NCBI GenBank assembly: GCA_047967505.1
Contig: CM106539.1
Direction: 5' to 3' (one strand)
DNA length: 64,000 nt
Source: Dipteris shenzhenensis
Lineage: Eukaryota; Polypodiophyta; Polypodiopsida; Gleicheniales
Below, piece by piece: positions 1 to 9,285 of this stretch. The position numbers were made by a program, and so were the translations under genes. The notes under the pieces were generated by a model. It saw only the letters and a program-made list of their open reading frames with translations, had not been told where the DNA came from and ran no database searches. Position 1 is the first letter of the stretch, and each line of letters opens with the position of its first letter.

Positions 1-296
1 CCCATCCCCTCTTAATGTATCTTGATCATCTTACAAACACAGGACAGATGACTAGTCTTAAAATCCCTAGGGCTGCATCTTTATTGGCACAAGCATATGC
101 TGATGATTCCTTCTTCATGCCACAGAATTCTCCCCGGGAAGTTCACATGCTTATGACCACTCTATCATTGTATGGATTGGCAGCGGGATTGCATGTCAAT
201 TTTGACAAATCTAAATTGCTTCCCCTGAAACAATGTGACTGGCATTCTATTCTTTGGCCAAGTCAGGTGGTGAATTCCAAAGATGTAGTCAGACAT
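1..296 (+). mobile_element. Older LINE, 5' visible part (reverse transcriptase palm), split by a younger LINE
   Basis: A reading frame from 15 carries the YADD reverse-transcriptase active-site motif (in AYADDSFF) followed by LSLYG and GLHVNFDKSK, typical of plant L1-type LINE ORF2. The frame runs into the duplicated target at 281-296 and resumes in sense at 7,313 with LGYPIGWHI, so this is one element cut in two. A second copy of the same family lies at 46,336-48,480 and shows the uninterrupted order (...WPGEFILPTQLVHHLGYPLGW). The element begins left of the window. It lies antisense to the PFK gene, inside its last visible intron. Confidence 0.85.
281..296. repeat. Target-site duplication, left copy
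   Basis: The 16-mer agatgtagtcagacat here is repeated exactly at 7,297-7,312 immediately after the poly(A) tail of the 7.0-kb LINE. It is the duplicated target created on insertion. Confidence 0.95.
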
Positions 297-299
297 AGC

Positions 300-620
300 G
301 CTCCTGCGAGCCCTCCCTCCCTCGCCATAGCCTACCTCCCTACTCCCCTCGCCCGCCTCGCCTGCGACCTCGCCTCGCCCGCCCTCGCCTCGCCTTGCGC
401 CCTCCCCTCGCCTCGCCTTGCGCCCTCCCCTCACCTCGCCTGCGCCCTCGCTTCGACCGCCTCACCAACCTAGCCCGCCCCCGCCTCGCCTCACCCGCCT
501 CTCCGCGCCCGCCTTACCTCGCCCGCCTCACTTCGCCCGCCTCACCCACCTCGCCCCGCCCTCACCTCGCCCGCCTCACCTCGCCAACCTCGCCGCCGCC
601 CCTTCCTTCACCTCGCCACA
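300..620 (+). repeat. GC-rich tandem pyrimidine repeats in the LINE 5' untranslated region
   Basis: Imperfect repeats of the CCTCGCC/CGCCTCA type. A unit of about 23 bp beginning cctcgccttgcgccctcc occurs at least twice around 385-440, with further degenerate copies to about 620. The array stands directly at the 5' end of the LINE, where the internal promoter of such elements lies. The open frames running through it (395-844, 418-777) are compositional and not considered coding. Confidence 0.75.
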
Positions 621-777
621 CCCTCGCCTCCGCCCTCCGCTCGCTCTCACCCTCGCCACGCTCTCGCCTCGCTCGCCGATTCCTCATCCACACCCAGGCT
701 CCACCCTCGCTAACTCCTTCCCCTTTTTTGGTGGCAGCCTCTTCCTCATCGGAGTTCTCGCAGTTTGTCTTGGCGGT

Positions 778-2797
778 ATGGCGGCTCCCTACCCGGAACC
801 GGAGGCCCAACCGGACCCCCCCTCTCCAGAAGCCTACCGCGTGATCTTGACAGAGCAACAATCGTCCCGGGTACAACAGGTTGCCAATGACTTTGCCCAC
901 ACTTCAGTCTATGGCAGAGTCATTGGACACTCCCCCTCCAGACCAGCCATCACGGATTGGCTGCAATCCACGCTTATGCTAGAGGATAGCCACATCGAGG
1001 AGGTGGCCCTTATGGGAAGGGGCATCTTCTGGCTTAAACTCTCCACTGCGAAAGCTACGAGCAACCTGATTGCTGGTTCGCCCACATCGGTGGGTGGAAA
1101 GATCATCATGATAGTCCCTTGGTACCGAGGATTCAGCGCAGCGGACTTTGATGCTCGTTTCCGCATACCTCGCCATCCAGTGACGCTAGTATTTCCAAGC
1201 CTTGCTGCTGAGTTGCGGCCAATAGTCAGGGACCTGGGTTCCCACTTTGGCTGGGTGATGCATGACACTTTTGTCGACGCGGTCGCTGCGGCAAGAGCTC
1301 CCAGAGTCCGTGTGGCCGTGGCAGATCCTGCGTCCCTCCCTGCAGTGATTGAGATTGTGACAGATGCTGGCAGCATTACTCAGAGCATGGTAGTCACAGG
1401 TCAGCCTGGCCAGTGCCTGAGGTGTCATGGCTTTGGGCACTTGGCTGCTGCTTGTCCGCGCTTCTCCAGCTCCTCTCGACCCCCCCCCCGCCCCCCCCGC
1501 AGCCCCCTCCCCCTCCCTCCAGGCAGCCACGTCAGGAAGAGCAGAGGCGGCCGGAGTCCGGTCCAGAGGTGGCTGGCGGCTGGACCGAGGTCAGAAGGAA
1601 AAGAGGAAAGAATAAGAAGCCTTCTGACAAAGGCAAGGAGGCAGAGGTTACCCAGCCGGCAGCAGCACCTCAGAGACCTGACAAGCAGCCGCCCCAGGGT
1701 CCAGGGAGAGCTTCTTCTTCGGCTGTAGCCCGCCCTCCACAGCCTCAGGCTCCCCTCTCTTCCGATCCCCAGCTCCCCCCCACCCAGCCCCAGCCCCTAC
1801 CCCAGCCACAGTCTCCTTCTTCCGACCCGCAGCATCAACCCCCGCCTCTTCCTCTTCAGCCCCAGCCCCAACCCCATCCCTCCTCCCCCGCCTCTCTCAG
1901 CTCTTCCGCAGTGTCAGCTTCACCGGTGGTTTCTTAGCCGCGTGAAGCCCCCACTCTCCCACCTCCGCCCCCCCGCTAGGTGCTTCCGTGGAGTCGGTGT
2001 CGCCTACTCTACAGCCTCCTTCCCCTCCCTCACCCCAGGCAGGACACCCTGAGACTGCACCACCCCTGGAGCAGCCTTCCTTGTCAGCTAGCCCAGCCCC
2101 CTCAGTTGCAGATTCTGGCAGGCCTCAGCTCCAGGAGAGAGAGCTTCCTCGCGACTTCTACAGATCCGGTCCTTGGGATTACTTGGACGTGGCCGACCTC
2201 GGGACCTTCCCAGCTTGCCTTGACATCAGTATCTTCCTGCTCCGTAAAGGGGCGGATGGAAAGACCGCAGCCTTGGCCCCGAGGGATGGCCCCAGCTTTG
2301 CCTTCACTTTTCTCAACGACGGCACCGAGATTTGGACAGACGACTCGGTTTGGGAGGCTCTCAAAGAGCAGACGCACGCTCAGATCTGCTCCTAGATAGG
2401 CCCGACGGGTGGACAACTTCTCGAGACTCAGTGGTCCGAGGGTGACGTGCGCCTGCGCTGGCGATGCGCCGCCAAGCGTTTCAGACTGATTGTGATCCTC
2501 AGGCCCCCTCTATCGTGGCCCCTCCCCCAGGATGTCAGAGCATGGACACCACAGAAACTTCGCGCCTTTTACGGGATGACTACTTCTGAGATCTCGAGTT
2601 GGCTTGAGAAAGCGTTTGTCCATGGCACCAAAGGCCTCACGCCTTTACTAAAAGTTTTGAAGAACGGGCAGGATGACCCCGCCTCCCCCTCCAAGCCCTC
2701 ACAGAAGCGTCAGCGACTTCATTCCAAACTACCAGCCTCTTCCTCAACCTCGGCCGCGAGCAAACAGTTATTCGCAGCCTACCAGTCCTCATCATGA
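778..2797 (+). pseudogene. LINE ORF1 (RNA-binding, DUF4283/CCHC type), frame-disrupted
   Basis: Likely start at 778 (MAAPYPEPEA). The first about 230 codons show a DUF4283-like region followed by a CCHC knuckle, CLRCHGFGHLAAAC, around 1,414-1,455. After a run of C residues at about 1,480-1,500 the sense frame shifts; it continues as a proline-rich segment containing GWTEVRRKRGKNKK, a usual post-knuckle basic stretch of plant LINE ORF1. This frame stops at 1,937. A third frame is open from about 1,988 to a TAG at 2,393-2,395 and again from about 2,447 to the TGA at 2,795-2,797. Proteins of this type coat LINE RNA. At least two frameshifts and one stop make this copy defective unless the C runs are misread. 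Confidence 0.8.
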
Positions 2798-5700
2798 GCT
2801 TACACCTTGTCTCCTGGAACGTGAACGGGTTTCATTCTTCTGGCACCCGTGGTCCCAGGAAGCTCATCTTGAGACAGGAACTTCAACCAGCAGTGATTGG
2901 TCGATTGGATATACTCCTGCTCCAGGAGCATAAGCTTTCAGTGGCTCATACCCGTAGCTGCGGGAAGATCCTCCCTGGACGCTCGCACACTTATTGGGAG
3001 CCCTCGATCAGTGCACAAGGGAGGAGTGGCGGTGTTTGCACTTCCGTTTGCGAGTTGGTTTCCCAGGTAGTTTTTGGCCATGGTACGTTGATCCCAGGCC
3101 ATGCACTTTGGGTTGGCCTAGAGTTGGAGGGCTCCAAAATAGGAATCCTCAGCATCTATGCACCCACAGACCTCAGACGCAAAGCCACCTTCTGGAGGAC
3201 TCTCATAGAGATTCTCCCAGACATGGACTCGTGGATTATTGGAGGTGACTTCAACAATTTGGAGACTTTGGAGGACCAGCAGGGCAGAGGACCAGAGTTT
3301 ACAGGTATAGCTCAGGCAGAGCAGTCCGCTTGGGACTCCTTTCTCTTCGCGACAGGAGGTAGGGACAGCTGGAGAGACCCGTCCTTCCGCCGATGGCACG
3401 GGAGCTTGGACTTCTCATGGGGCTTCCGCAGGGAAGGGGACAAACTTCTGGAGAGATTGGACAGGTTTTATATCAGTGATTGGGCCATCAACAGAGGTGG
3501 TCAGGTGGGTGTAGTGCCAGGGACGACGCTCTCCGACCACGCGCCAGTGCTCTTATCACTAGACTCGGCAGCTCAGTCCCTTCCTCCCCGTTCGTGCAGG
3601 ATTCCTGATTCCATCTTCTCTCGGGAGGAGGTGCGCAGTAGTATCGATAGCCTTTGGGACGGAGATTGGGACGGGTGCGTGGATCTGGTAGAGTCGGTGG
3701 CGCAGGCTCTACAGGAGTCCAGTCAGATTTGTCAGCTCGCAGCCCTTCAGGTTCGCCAGGAGTGGTGGGGCAGAGAGAGAGCTCTTCGTAGGGACCTCGC
3801 CTCCATTCAGCGGCTCCAGCAGGCAGCTCCGGGTTCGGAGGAGCTTCGGATCCAGGCCCTTCGAACCAGAGCCCTTCTTGAGGAGACTCTCCAGCGTCGC
3901 TCAGAGTTTTCTTATCATGCCTCTCTCTCCTACTGGGCTCGGAAGGGCGACCGGATGAGCAAAGAGTTCTTCAGGAGGCATGGCCAGAGGGCAGCAGGTG
4001 ACCAGCTCCGGAGTCTTAGGACAGCGGAGGGGCACATCATTACGGACCAGGAAGAGGTCTTGGGGCTGGCTACCGACTTCTACAGGGCTCTTTTCCAGCA
4101 GGAGCAGCTTGCCCCCCGCACTAGACGTTCCCGCGAGGAGGTGTGGAGGCACATTCCGACCCTTGTTCAGCCGAGCATGCAAGCGACGCTGATGGCACCT
4201 TTCACCATTGTCGAGATGCAGGAGGCCTTGATGGCCATCGACGGGCAGAAATGCCCTAGGGAGGATGGGCTTTCTAGAGCTTTCTTCACATCTTTCTGGG
4301 ATCAGATCCATCAGCCCCTCCTAGCAGCCCTCCAGAGGATTTTCAGCAGTGGTCATATGCCAAAGAGCCTCTCTTCGGGATTGATTTGCCTCATCCGAAG
4401 GGAGGAGATCGACAGGAGATCCGTCAGTGGCGCCCGATCACTCTCCTCACCACTGCCTATAAAATCCTTGCAAAGATGATCAGCGCCAAAGTTCGTCCAC
4501 TACTTCCTGACCTCATTCATGACACTCAGACAAGCTTTGTCCAGGATCGCAGTATCCTGGATAATATCTTCACCTTCTCAGAGGCGACGGAGTGGGCTCA
4601 ACACAGCGGGTCGCACTTAGCCATCCTACTTCTCGACTTTGAGAAGGCCTACGATCGAGTGGAATGGTCCTTCCTGGAGGGTACTCTGGAGAGACTTGGA
4701 TTCCCAGTAGGATGGTTTCAGGGTATCTCAGCGTTATACAGGACAGCTTCCAGCAGGGTCATCATCGGCGGCAGGATGGGAGAGTGATTTCGATTGGAGA
4801 GATCTGTGCGTCAGGGTTGCCCCCTCGCTCCTTACCTGTTTCTCTTCTTCGCTGAGGCGATGACATACTATCTTCGGGCAAGGTCGACAGGGATCCGGGG
4901 TATTCGCCTTCCCATCAGGGAGGACATGGAGCTCCTGGACTCGAAGTATGCAGATGACACAGTGCTGTATGTTCAGGATGATGAGATGATGCTGGAGAGG
5001 GTGAGGCTGGCCTTAGAGGTCTTCTGCTCGGCAACCGATGCGAAAATCAACTGGAACAAATCAGTTGGTTTTCTCACAAACCCTGGGGCATGCTCACAGT
5101 GGGGGAGGTTTTTGGGCTTCAGATGGATCCCGCGGGGGCAGACTACTAGATATCTCGGCTTTCAGGTCAGCCTGGACATCACGCCAGCTCAGCAGTTTCT
5201 CCCGGTGCTAGATTCCATACGACGGAAGCTGGCTTTCTGGAGCACTGCTAAGCTCTCTCTTGCAGGTCGTGCGCTTGTAGTCAACCAGGTTCTCCTGGCC
5301 ACGGCCTGGTATGTGGCCTCTTGTTGGTGCTTCTCGAGATCCTGCATGGCACAGCTCAGGAGGTTGGTCCGGAATTTCCTATGGTCTGGGGGGGATGGTC
5401 TCAGAGATACCAAAGCCAGGGTAGCCTGGCAGACAGTCATTCTTCCGCAGGCTGAGGGTGGCTTGGGGGTCATTGATCCGGAGCTGCAGAGTCAGGCCCT
5501 GCTGGGCAAGTTAGTTATCCGCGGTTTGACCCCAGGGGGGCAAACGTGGATGTTACTTCAGCAGGGGATCAGTTCTTACGTCCCGCGCCGAGGTGGAGAG
5601 TGGCTACCGTCCCTCCGGTGGATCTTCACCTCTGCACCGCTTACTCACCCCCACTCCCCGCTCATTCGTAGCCTTCTCACAGTTTGGAGGCGACTCCGTC

Positions 5701-7162
5701 TCAGTCTTCTTCAGTCCCCTCCTAGCAGTCAGGAGGAGATCGACCGCCAGCCGCTCATTTGGAACGATCAAGTTAGAGATACCTTGGGCCTTCAGCTGGG
5801 GAAGAGGTCACATATCTCGTGGGACGGCTGGATGCGGGGGCCAGCCCGATCCCTCCGAGTTTGGAGGGACACTTACAGACATTTGGAGACCGTTGCTCTA
5901 GCAACCGCAGCCGGAGGTGTCCGTGGAGCTCAGGCGAGACGCACAGAGATAGATGGAGCGATTCCTGCCGGTTGGTTGGTTCCACCCGAGACTCAGATCC
6001 TCATGCCTCGTGATGCCCGTTGGCTTGGACAGTTCACCCCCCGTGGCATCCCACTGGTGGTTGCAGGCCGACTGGACGACACCTCTGTATCCTTCTTCGC
6101 GGTTTTGGGGGATGGCCGACTCAGGAGAGAGGGTGTGCTCATCGACCCCCTTCTCTCGTGGCAGAGGGTTTGTGTCGTAGGCCTCGTGGGGAAGGTTTGG
6201 CGGATCGATCCTAGTATAGAGCAAGATCAGCTGCAGTTATGGCACCTCTGGCTTTGGGAGGGGCATGGGACCCAGTTGAGTGGAGATGGCCAGAGGTTGT
6301 GGCAGGCCAGGGGCCGACCCCTTTCTTCGCTTACAGCACGAAACTGGGCAGGAGAGTTCTCGGGAGGATGCAGAGTCGACCGCCCACCCAGCGGCCCAGT
6401 TGGTATTCTCAAGGTATTCCCAGGCTATTTTTGCAGGCCTTCTGGAAGGCCTTGTGGGAGAGCTGGTGGCCGCGGAAGATTTCCTACTTCCTTTGGCTAC
6501 TCGCCCACAAGGGTCTTCCAGTGGGGAGTTGGTTGCGGCAGATTGGTCAGGATGGACTCTGTCAGATTTGTCATGAGGACGAGGAGTCACCAAAGCACTG
6601 CCTGTGGAGCTGCACTCGCGCCCAGGACGTGTGGAGGTGGGCCTTCGGGATCCTTACTCGCGCTGCTCCGGAGTTAGGTTTGATCACCTGGGGTGCGTTC
6701 TGCTGGTGCAGCACCACACCTAGCTATCATCAGTTGTTCGAGGCAGGTCCGCAAGACCCTATGTTCCTTATCACACAGGGGACTTGGGGGCCGCTTGAGG
6801 GCATCCCGCAGCACTTGGCAGAGGCGGACACAGGTTCTCAGATGAGGCAGCCAGTCTGGGAGATTATTAGCAGCATCGTCGGATGGCACATTTGGACTTC
6901 GCGCTGCGCGCAGATCCTCGGTGGTACCTCACTTTCGACTGCCCAGGTCATGGCCGACATCTGGTGCGAGATCATCCACACGCTCAGAGGCCAATGGGAC
7001 CAGATCCAAGGGGATTCCCGGGCTGACCGGGAGAAGCGGAGACGCTTCCTCCGAGATTGGGACACGCAGGGCCTCTTCTTCGAGCATACTTCTCAGGGCC
7101 TTCAGTGGCGCTACTCACCGCCTCTCGGGCTGTTTATCCACACCCGCCTGATCCCTCTGTGA
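2794..7162 (+). pseudogene. LINE ORF2: APE-type endonuclease, reverse transcriptase, C-terminal zinc motif (frame-disrupted)
   Basis: The ATG at 2,794 overlaps the ORF1 stop as ATGA. Residues 1-260 form an apurinic endonuclease-like domain with SWNVNG, QEHK, GGDFNN and SDHAPV, all expected catalytic positions. The reverse transcriptase follows: RPITLL near 4,430, DFEKAYDRVEW near 4,640, SVRQGCPLAPYLF near 4,800 and YADD near 4,950. The C-terminus carries a zf-RVT-like CX2C...H...C (CQICHEDEESPKHCLWSC, about 6,565-6,620) and a basic tail ending at 7,162. The enzyme nicks the target and copies the element's RNA from the nick. Damage: a frameshift at about 4,385-4,400, a TGA at 4,785-4,787 between GRMGE and FRLERSVRQG, and a frameshift near 6,290-6,340. 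Confidence 0.9.
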
Positions 7163-7186
7163 GAGAGAGTTTTTTGTTTCCACTTA

Positions 7187-7234
7187 GGGCTGCGTCCGAT
7201 TTGTGAACGCAGCCCCGTCAGCTGCAAAACTGAC
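7187..7234 (+). other. Tandem hairpins in the LINE 3' untranslated region
   Basis: GGGCTGCGT (7,187-7,195) pairs perfectly with ACGCAGCCC (7,207-7,215) across an 11-nt loop. One base later, GTCAG (7,217-7,221) pairs with CTGAC (7,230-7,234). These stems stand about 60 bases before the poly(A) tail. By analogy with LINEs whose reverse transcriptase recognises a 3' stem-loop, they may be the template recognition signal; that role is inference. Confidence 0.7.
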
Positions 7235-7296
7235 TTTTATGTATCTTGTTTTTTCGAAGTAATATAATCAGCACTGTTTTTTCGGCAAAAAAAAAA

Positions 7297-7312
7297 AGAT
7301 GTAGTCAGACAT
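7297..7312. repeat. Target-site duplication, right copy
   Basis: Exact second copy of the 16-mer at 281-296, directly following the A tail that ends at 7,296. After it the older LINE reading frame resumes. Confidence 0.95.
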
Positions 7313-8870
7313 TTGGGATATCCTATAGGATGGCATATCGCCAGGAAGCAGCAATTAAAATGGATCTTCCAAAGACTTCAACATAAACTGGAATACGGAA
7401 AAATTTCTACTTGGCCACTTCATGTCAGGCTCAGATTAGTACAATCCATTGTAATGTCCTATGTCCAGTTCTTTTTGCCTTTGTTGCATTGGTCCTCCAG
7501 AGATATTTCAGCCTTTATGTCTCAAGCTATGGAGCTGTTATGGAGGACAAAAACTGCTGTGAAAGCATTGAGACTGATGAAGATGGAAATGGTGTGCTCT
7601 CCTAGGATGCATGGTGGACTTAATATCCTCAATATAAGATATCATGTACTTGCAAGGAAGGCGACTATGCTCCATACTTTTTTCCGCCAACAACAGCCAT
7701 GGACTTGTATGATAGCATCCATGTGTGTCAACATGAGGACTTCTGCTTATGGTCGTTGGACTACAGATCATTGGGAGGTTGTCATTGGGAGACTTGTAGG
7801 GAAGATACCTAGCTGCCCTTTCTCTACTGCTCTGATACTTGACTGGAAACAAGTACTTTCTAAGCTCAAATGGGCTCCTAACAATTGCTCGGGGACAAAC
7901 TCAATGAGGAAAGAAAGTATTCATTGGAGTGCCATCTTTGACATTCCACTCGCTTTACAAGAACCTGTTCGGGCATACAATCTCATGAAATTGGGAATTA
8001 GATATATACATGATGTGGTAGATAATCAGGTCTATGTCTTATCTTTTCCTCAGGCCACTGCTTCCTATGCATTAGGAATGCACCATAGGTCGATATGGAA
8101 GAAAATTGCTGATTTGTTACATCCTTTTCTACCTGTTCCCCCTGTGGCTGACACAGACAGGCTTATGGTTGGCAATTGCAACCCTCTGCTACATGCTCTC
8201 ATCATGTTCCTCTGCCTGTCTTGACCTCCATCGAAGCCTACAGGCTTCTTCAGCCTGCTCCATGGATTCATCAATATGCTAATACTCTGTGGCATATCAG
8301 GAAGCCCCTCTCATGGTGGCGGAAGAATCTCCGGATATTATGGAAGTGTAAAATGCCTTTGAAACAAAGACTTTTTCTTTGGAGATGCATGACAAGCACA
8401 TTGTCAGTGGGAGTCACACTTGCCAAACGTCGCATTGCACCATCCACATGTTTTAAGATGTTAGGCTCCTTCAGAGACTGTCCCTCATTTGCTTTGGCAC
8501 TGCCCGTGTTCTAGGAACCTCCTAGGGAGAATTTGTAAAACATTTTTGACTATTTGGCAGATTTATGAGGTCTTTGTCTCAATACTCACTATTTCTCTCT
8601 TGGGTGAGATATTGGGCTCTTTGGACAATCTGGAGTGAGCATAATTTGGCATACTTGGGTCGGCAGATTCACAAGTCATATGAATCTTTCCGAGCCTCAT
8701 TGCGGCAATCCTTATATGATGCCTGCCATGAGGGTGATATAGATGCTTCTTGCATAGAGCTTTTCTTTTTATGTTTCTGATCTTTAGGATACTCTCCATT
8801 TTGGAGACTTCCCATCTTGTAAATTTATGAGCATATAAATACAGCACTAGATATTACTTTTTTTTTTAAA
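7313..8870 (+). mobile_element. Older LINE, 3' part (thumb, C-terminal zinc motif, tail)
   Basis: This continues the reading frame interrupted at 296. One open frame runs to 8,224 (LGYPIGWHI, LEYGKISTWPLHVR, MHGGLNILNIRYHVLARKA), the usual segment after the reverse-transcriptase palm. After frameshifts a zf-RVT-like segment (WKCKMPLKQRLFLWRC) lies at about 8,340-8,510 and degenerate C-terminal coding runs to about 8,780. The tail ends near a T/A run at about 8,862-8,870 beside the microsatellite. It sits in the PFK intron, antisense. Confidence 0.83.
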
Positions 8871-8872
8871 AG

Positions 8873-8916
8873 TGTGTGTGTATACATATATATACGTGTA
8901 CATACATATATATATG

Positions 8917-8967
<51 letters not shown>

Positions 8968-9009
8968 ACGTATGTATATGTATGTATATGTATGTATGTA
9001 TGTATGTAC

Positions 9010-9059
<50 letters not shown>

Positions 9060-9066
9060 TTATATA
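8873..9066. repeat. Compound TG/TA microsatellite
   Basis: Almost 200 bases of alternating purine-pyrimidine sequence: (TA)n/(GTAT)n, then long (TG)n, (GTAT)n and (TG)n again. It lies between the end of the older LINE and PFK exon 9. Open frames reading VCVCVC or HTHTHT here are artefacts. Confidence 0.97.
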
Positions 9067-9155
9067 TAGCCATAGGTTATGTGCAGTTAAATTTTAAAAG
9101 TGGACCCAAGGGCTAGGAAAAGTTAAAACAATTGAATAGATAAAAGAATACATAC

Positions 9156-9285
9156 CACTATATCGACCCATCAATTTCACAAGGCCAATACCATTCTGCA
9201 CACTTTCAGCTTCTGTATGTGCAGCATTGATGGCCCTTTGAGCCTCCTCCACAGCCGTATCAAAGCCAAAAGACCTATCAATTAC
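9156..9285 (-). CDS. PFK: PFK exon 9
   Basis: A 130-nt exon from [20 protein letters not shown] to KLMGRYS plus the first base of a split Gly codon. Acceptor TTCAG, donor GTATGT. No exon matching the expected continuation was found between 1 and 9,155, so the gene extends beyond the left edge. Confidence 0.93.

Larger units (their letters stand above)
297..7296 (+). mobile_element. 7.0-kb L1-type LINE, full-length, nested inside an older LINE
   Basis: The element has a GC-rich 5' untranslated region, ORF1 (DUF4283-like region plus CCHC knuckle), ORF2 (endonuclease, reverse transcriptase, C-terminal zinc motif), a short 3' untranslated region with two hairpins and an A11 tail. It is flanked by an exact 16-bp target-site duplication, so both ends are known. 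Both ORFs contain frameshifts or stops, so this copy is probably not active. Some frameshifts lie in C or G runs and could be assembly errors. It lies antisense to PFK within an intron. Confidence 0.93.

Noticed and set aside
395-900. Overlapping Pro/Arg/Ser-rich frames on both strands near the 7.0-kb LINE start
   Set aside because: They follow from the CCTCGCC repeats of the 5' untranslated region; all frames are open there because of base composition.
8825-9116. Cys-Val or His-Thr repeat 'proteins' over the TG tract
   Set aside because: Simple translation of a dinucleotide repeat.
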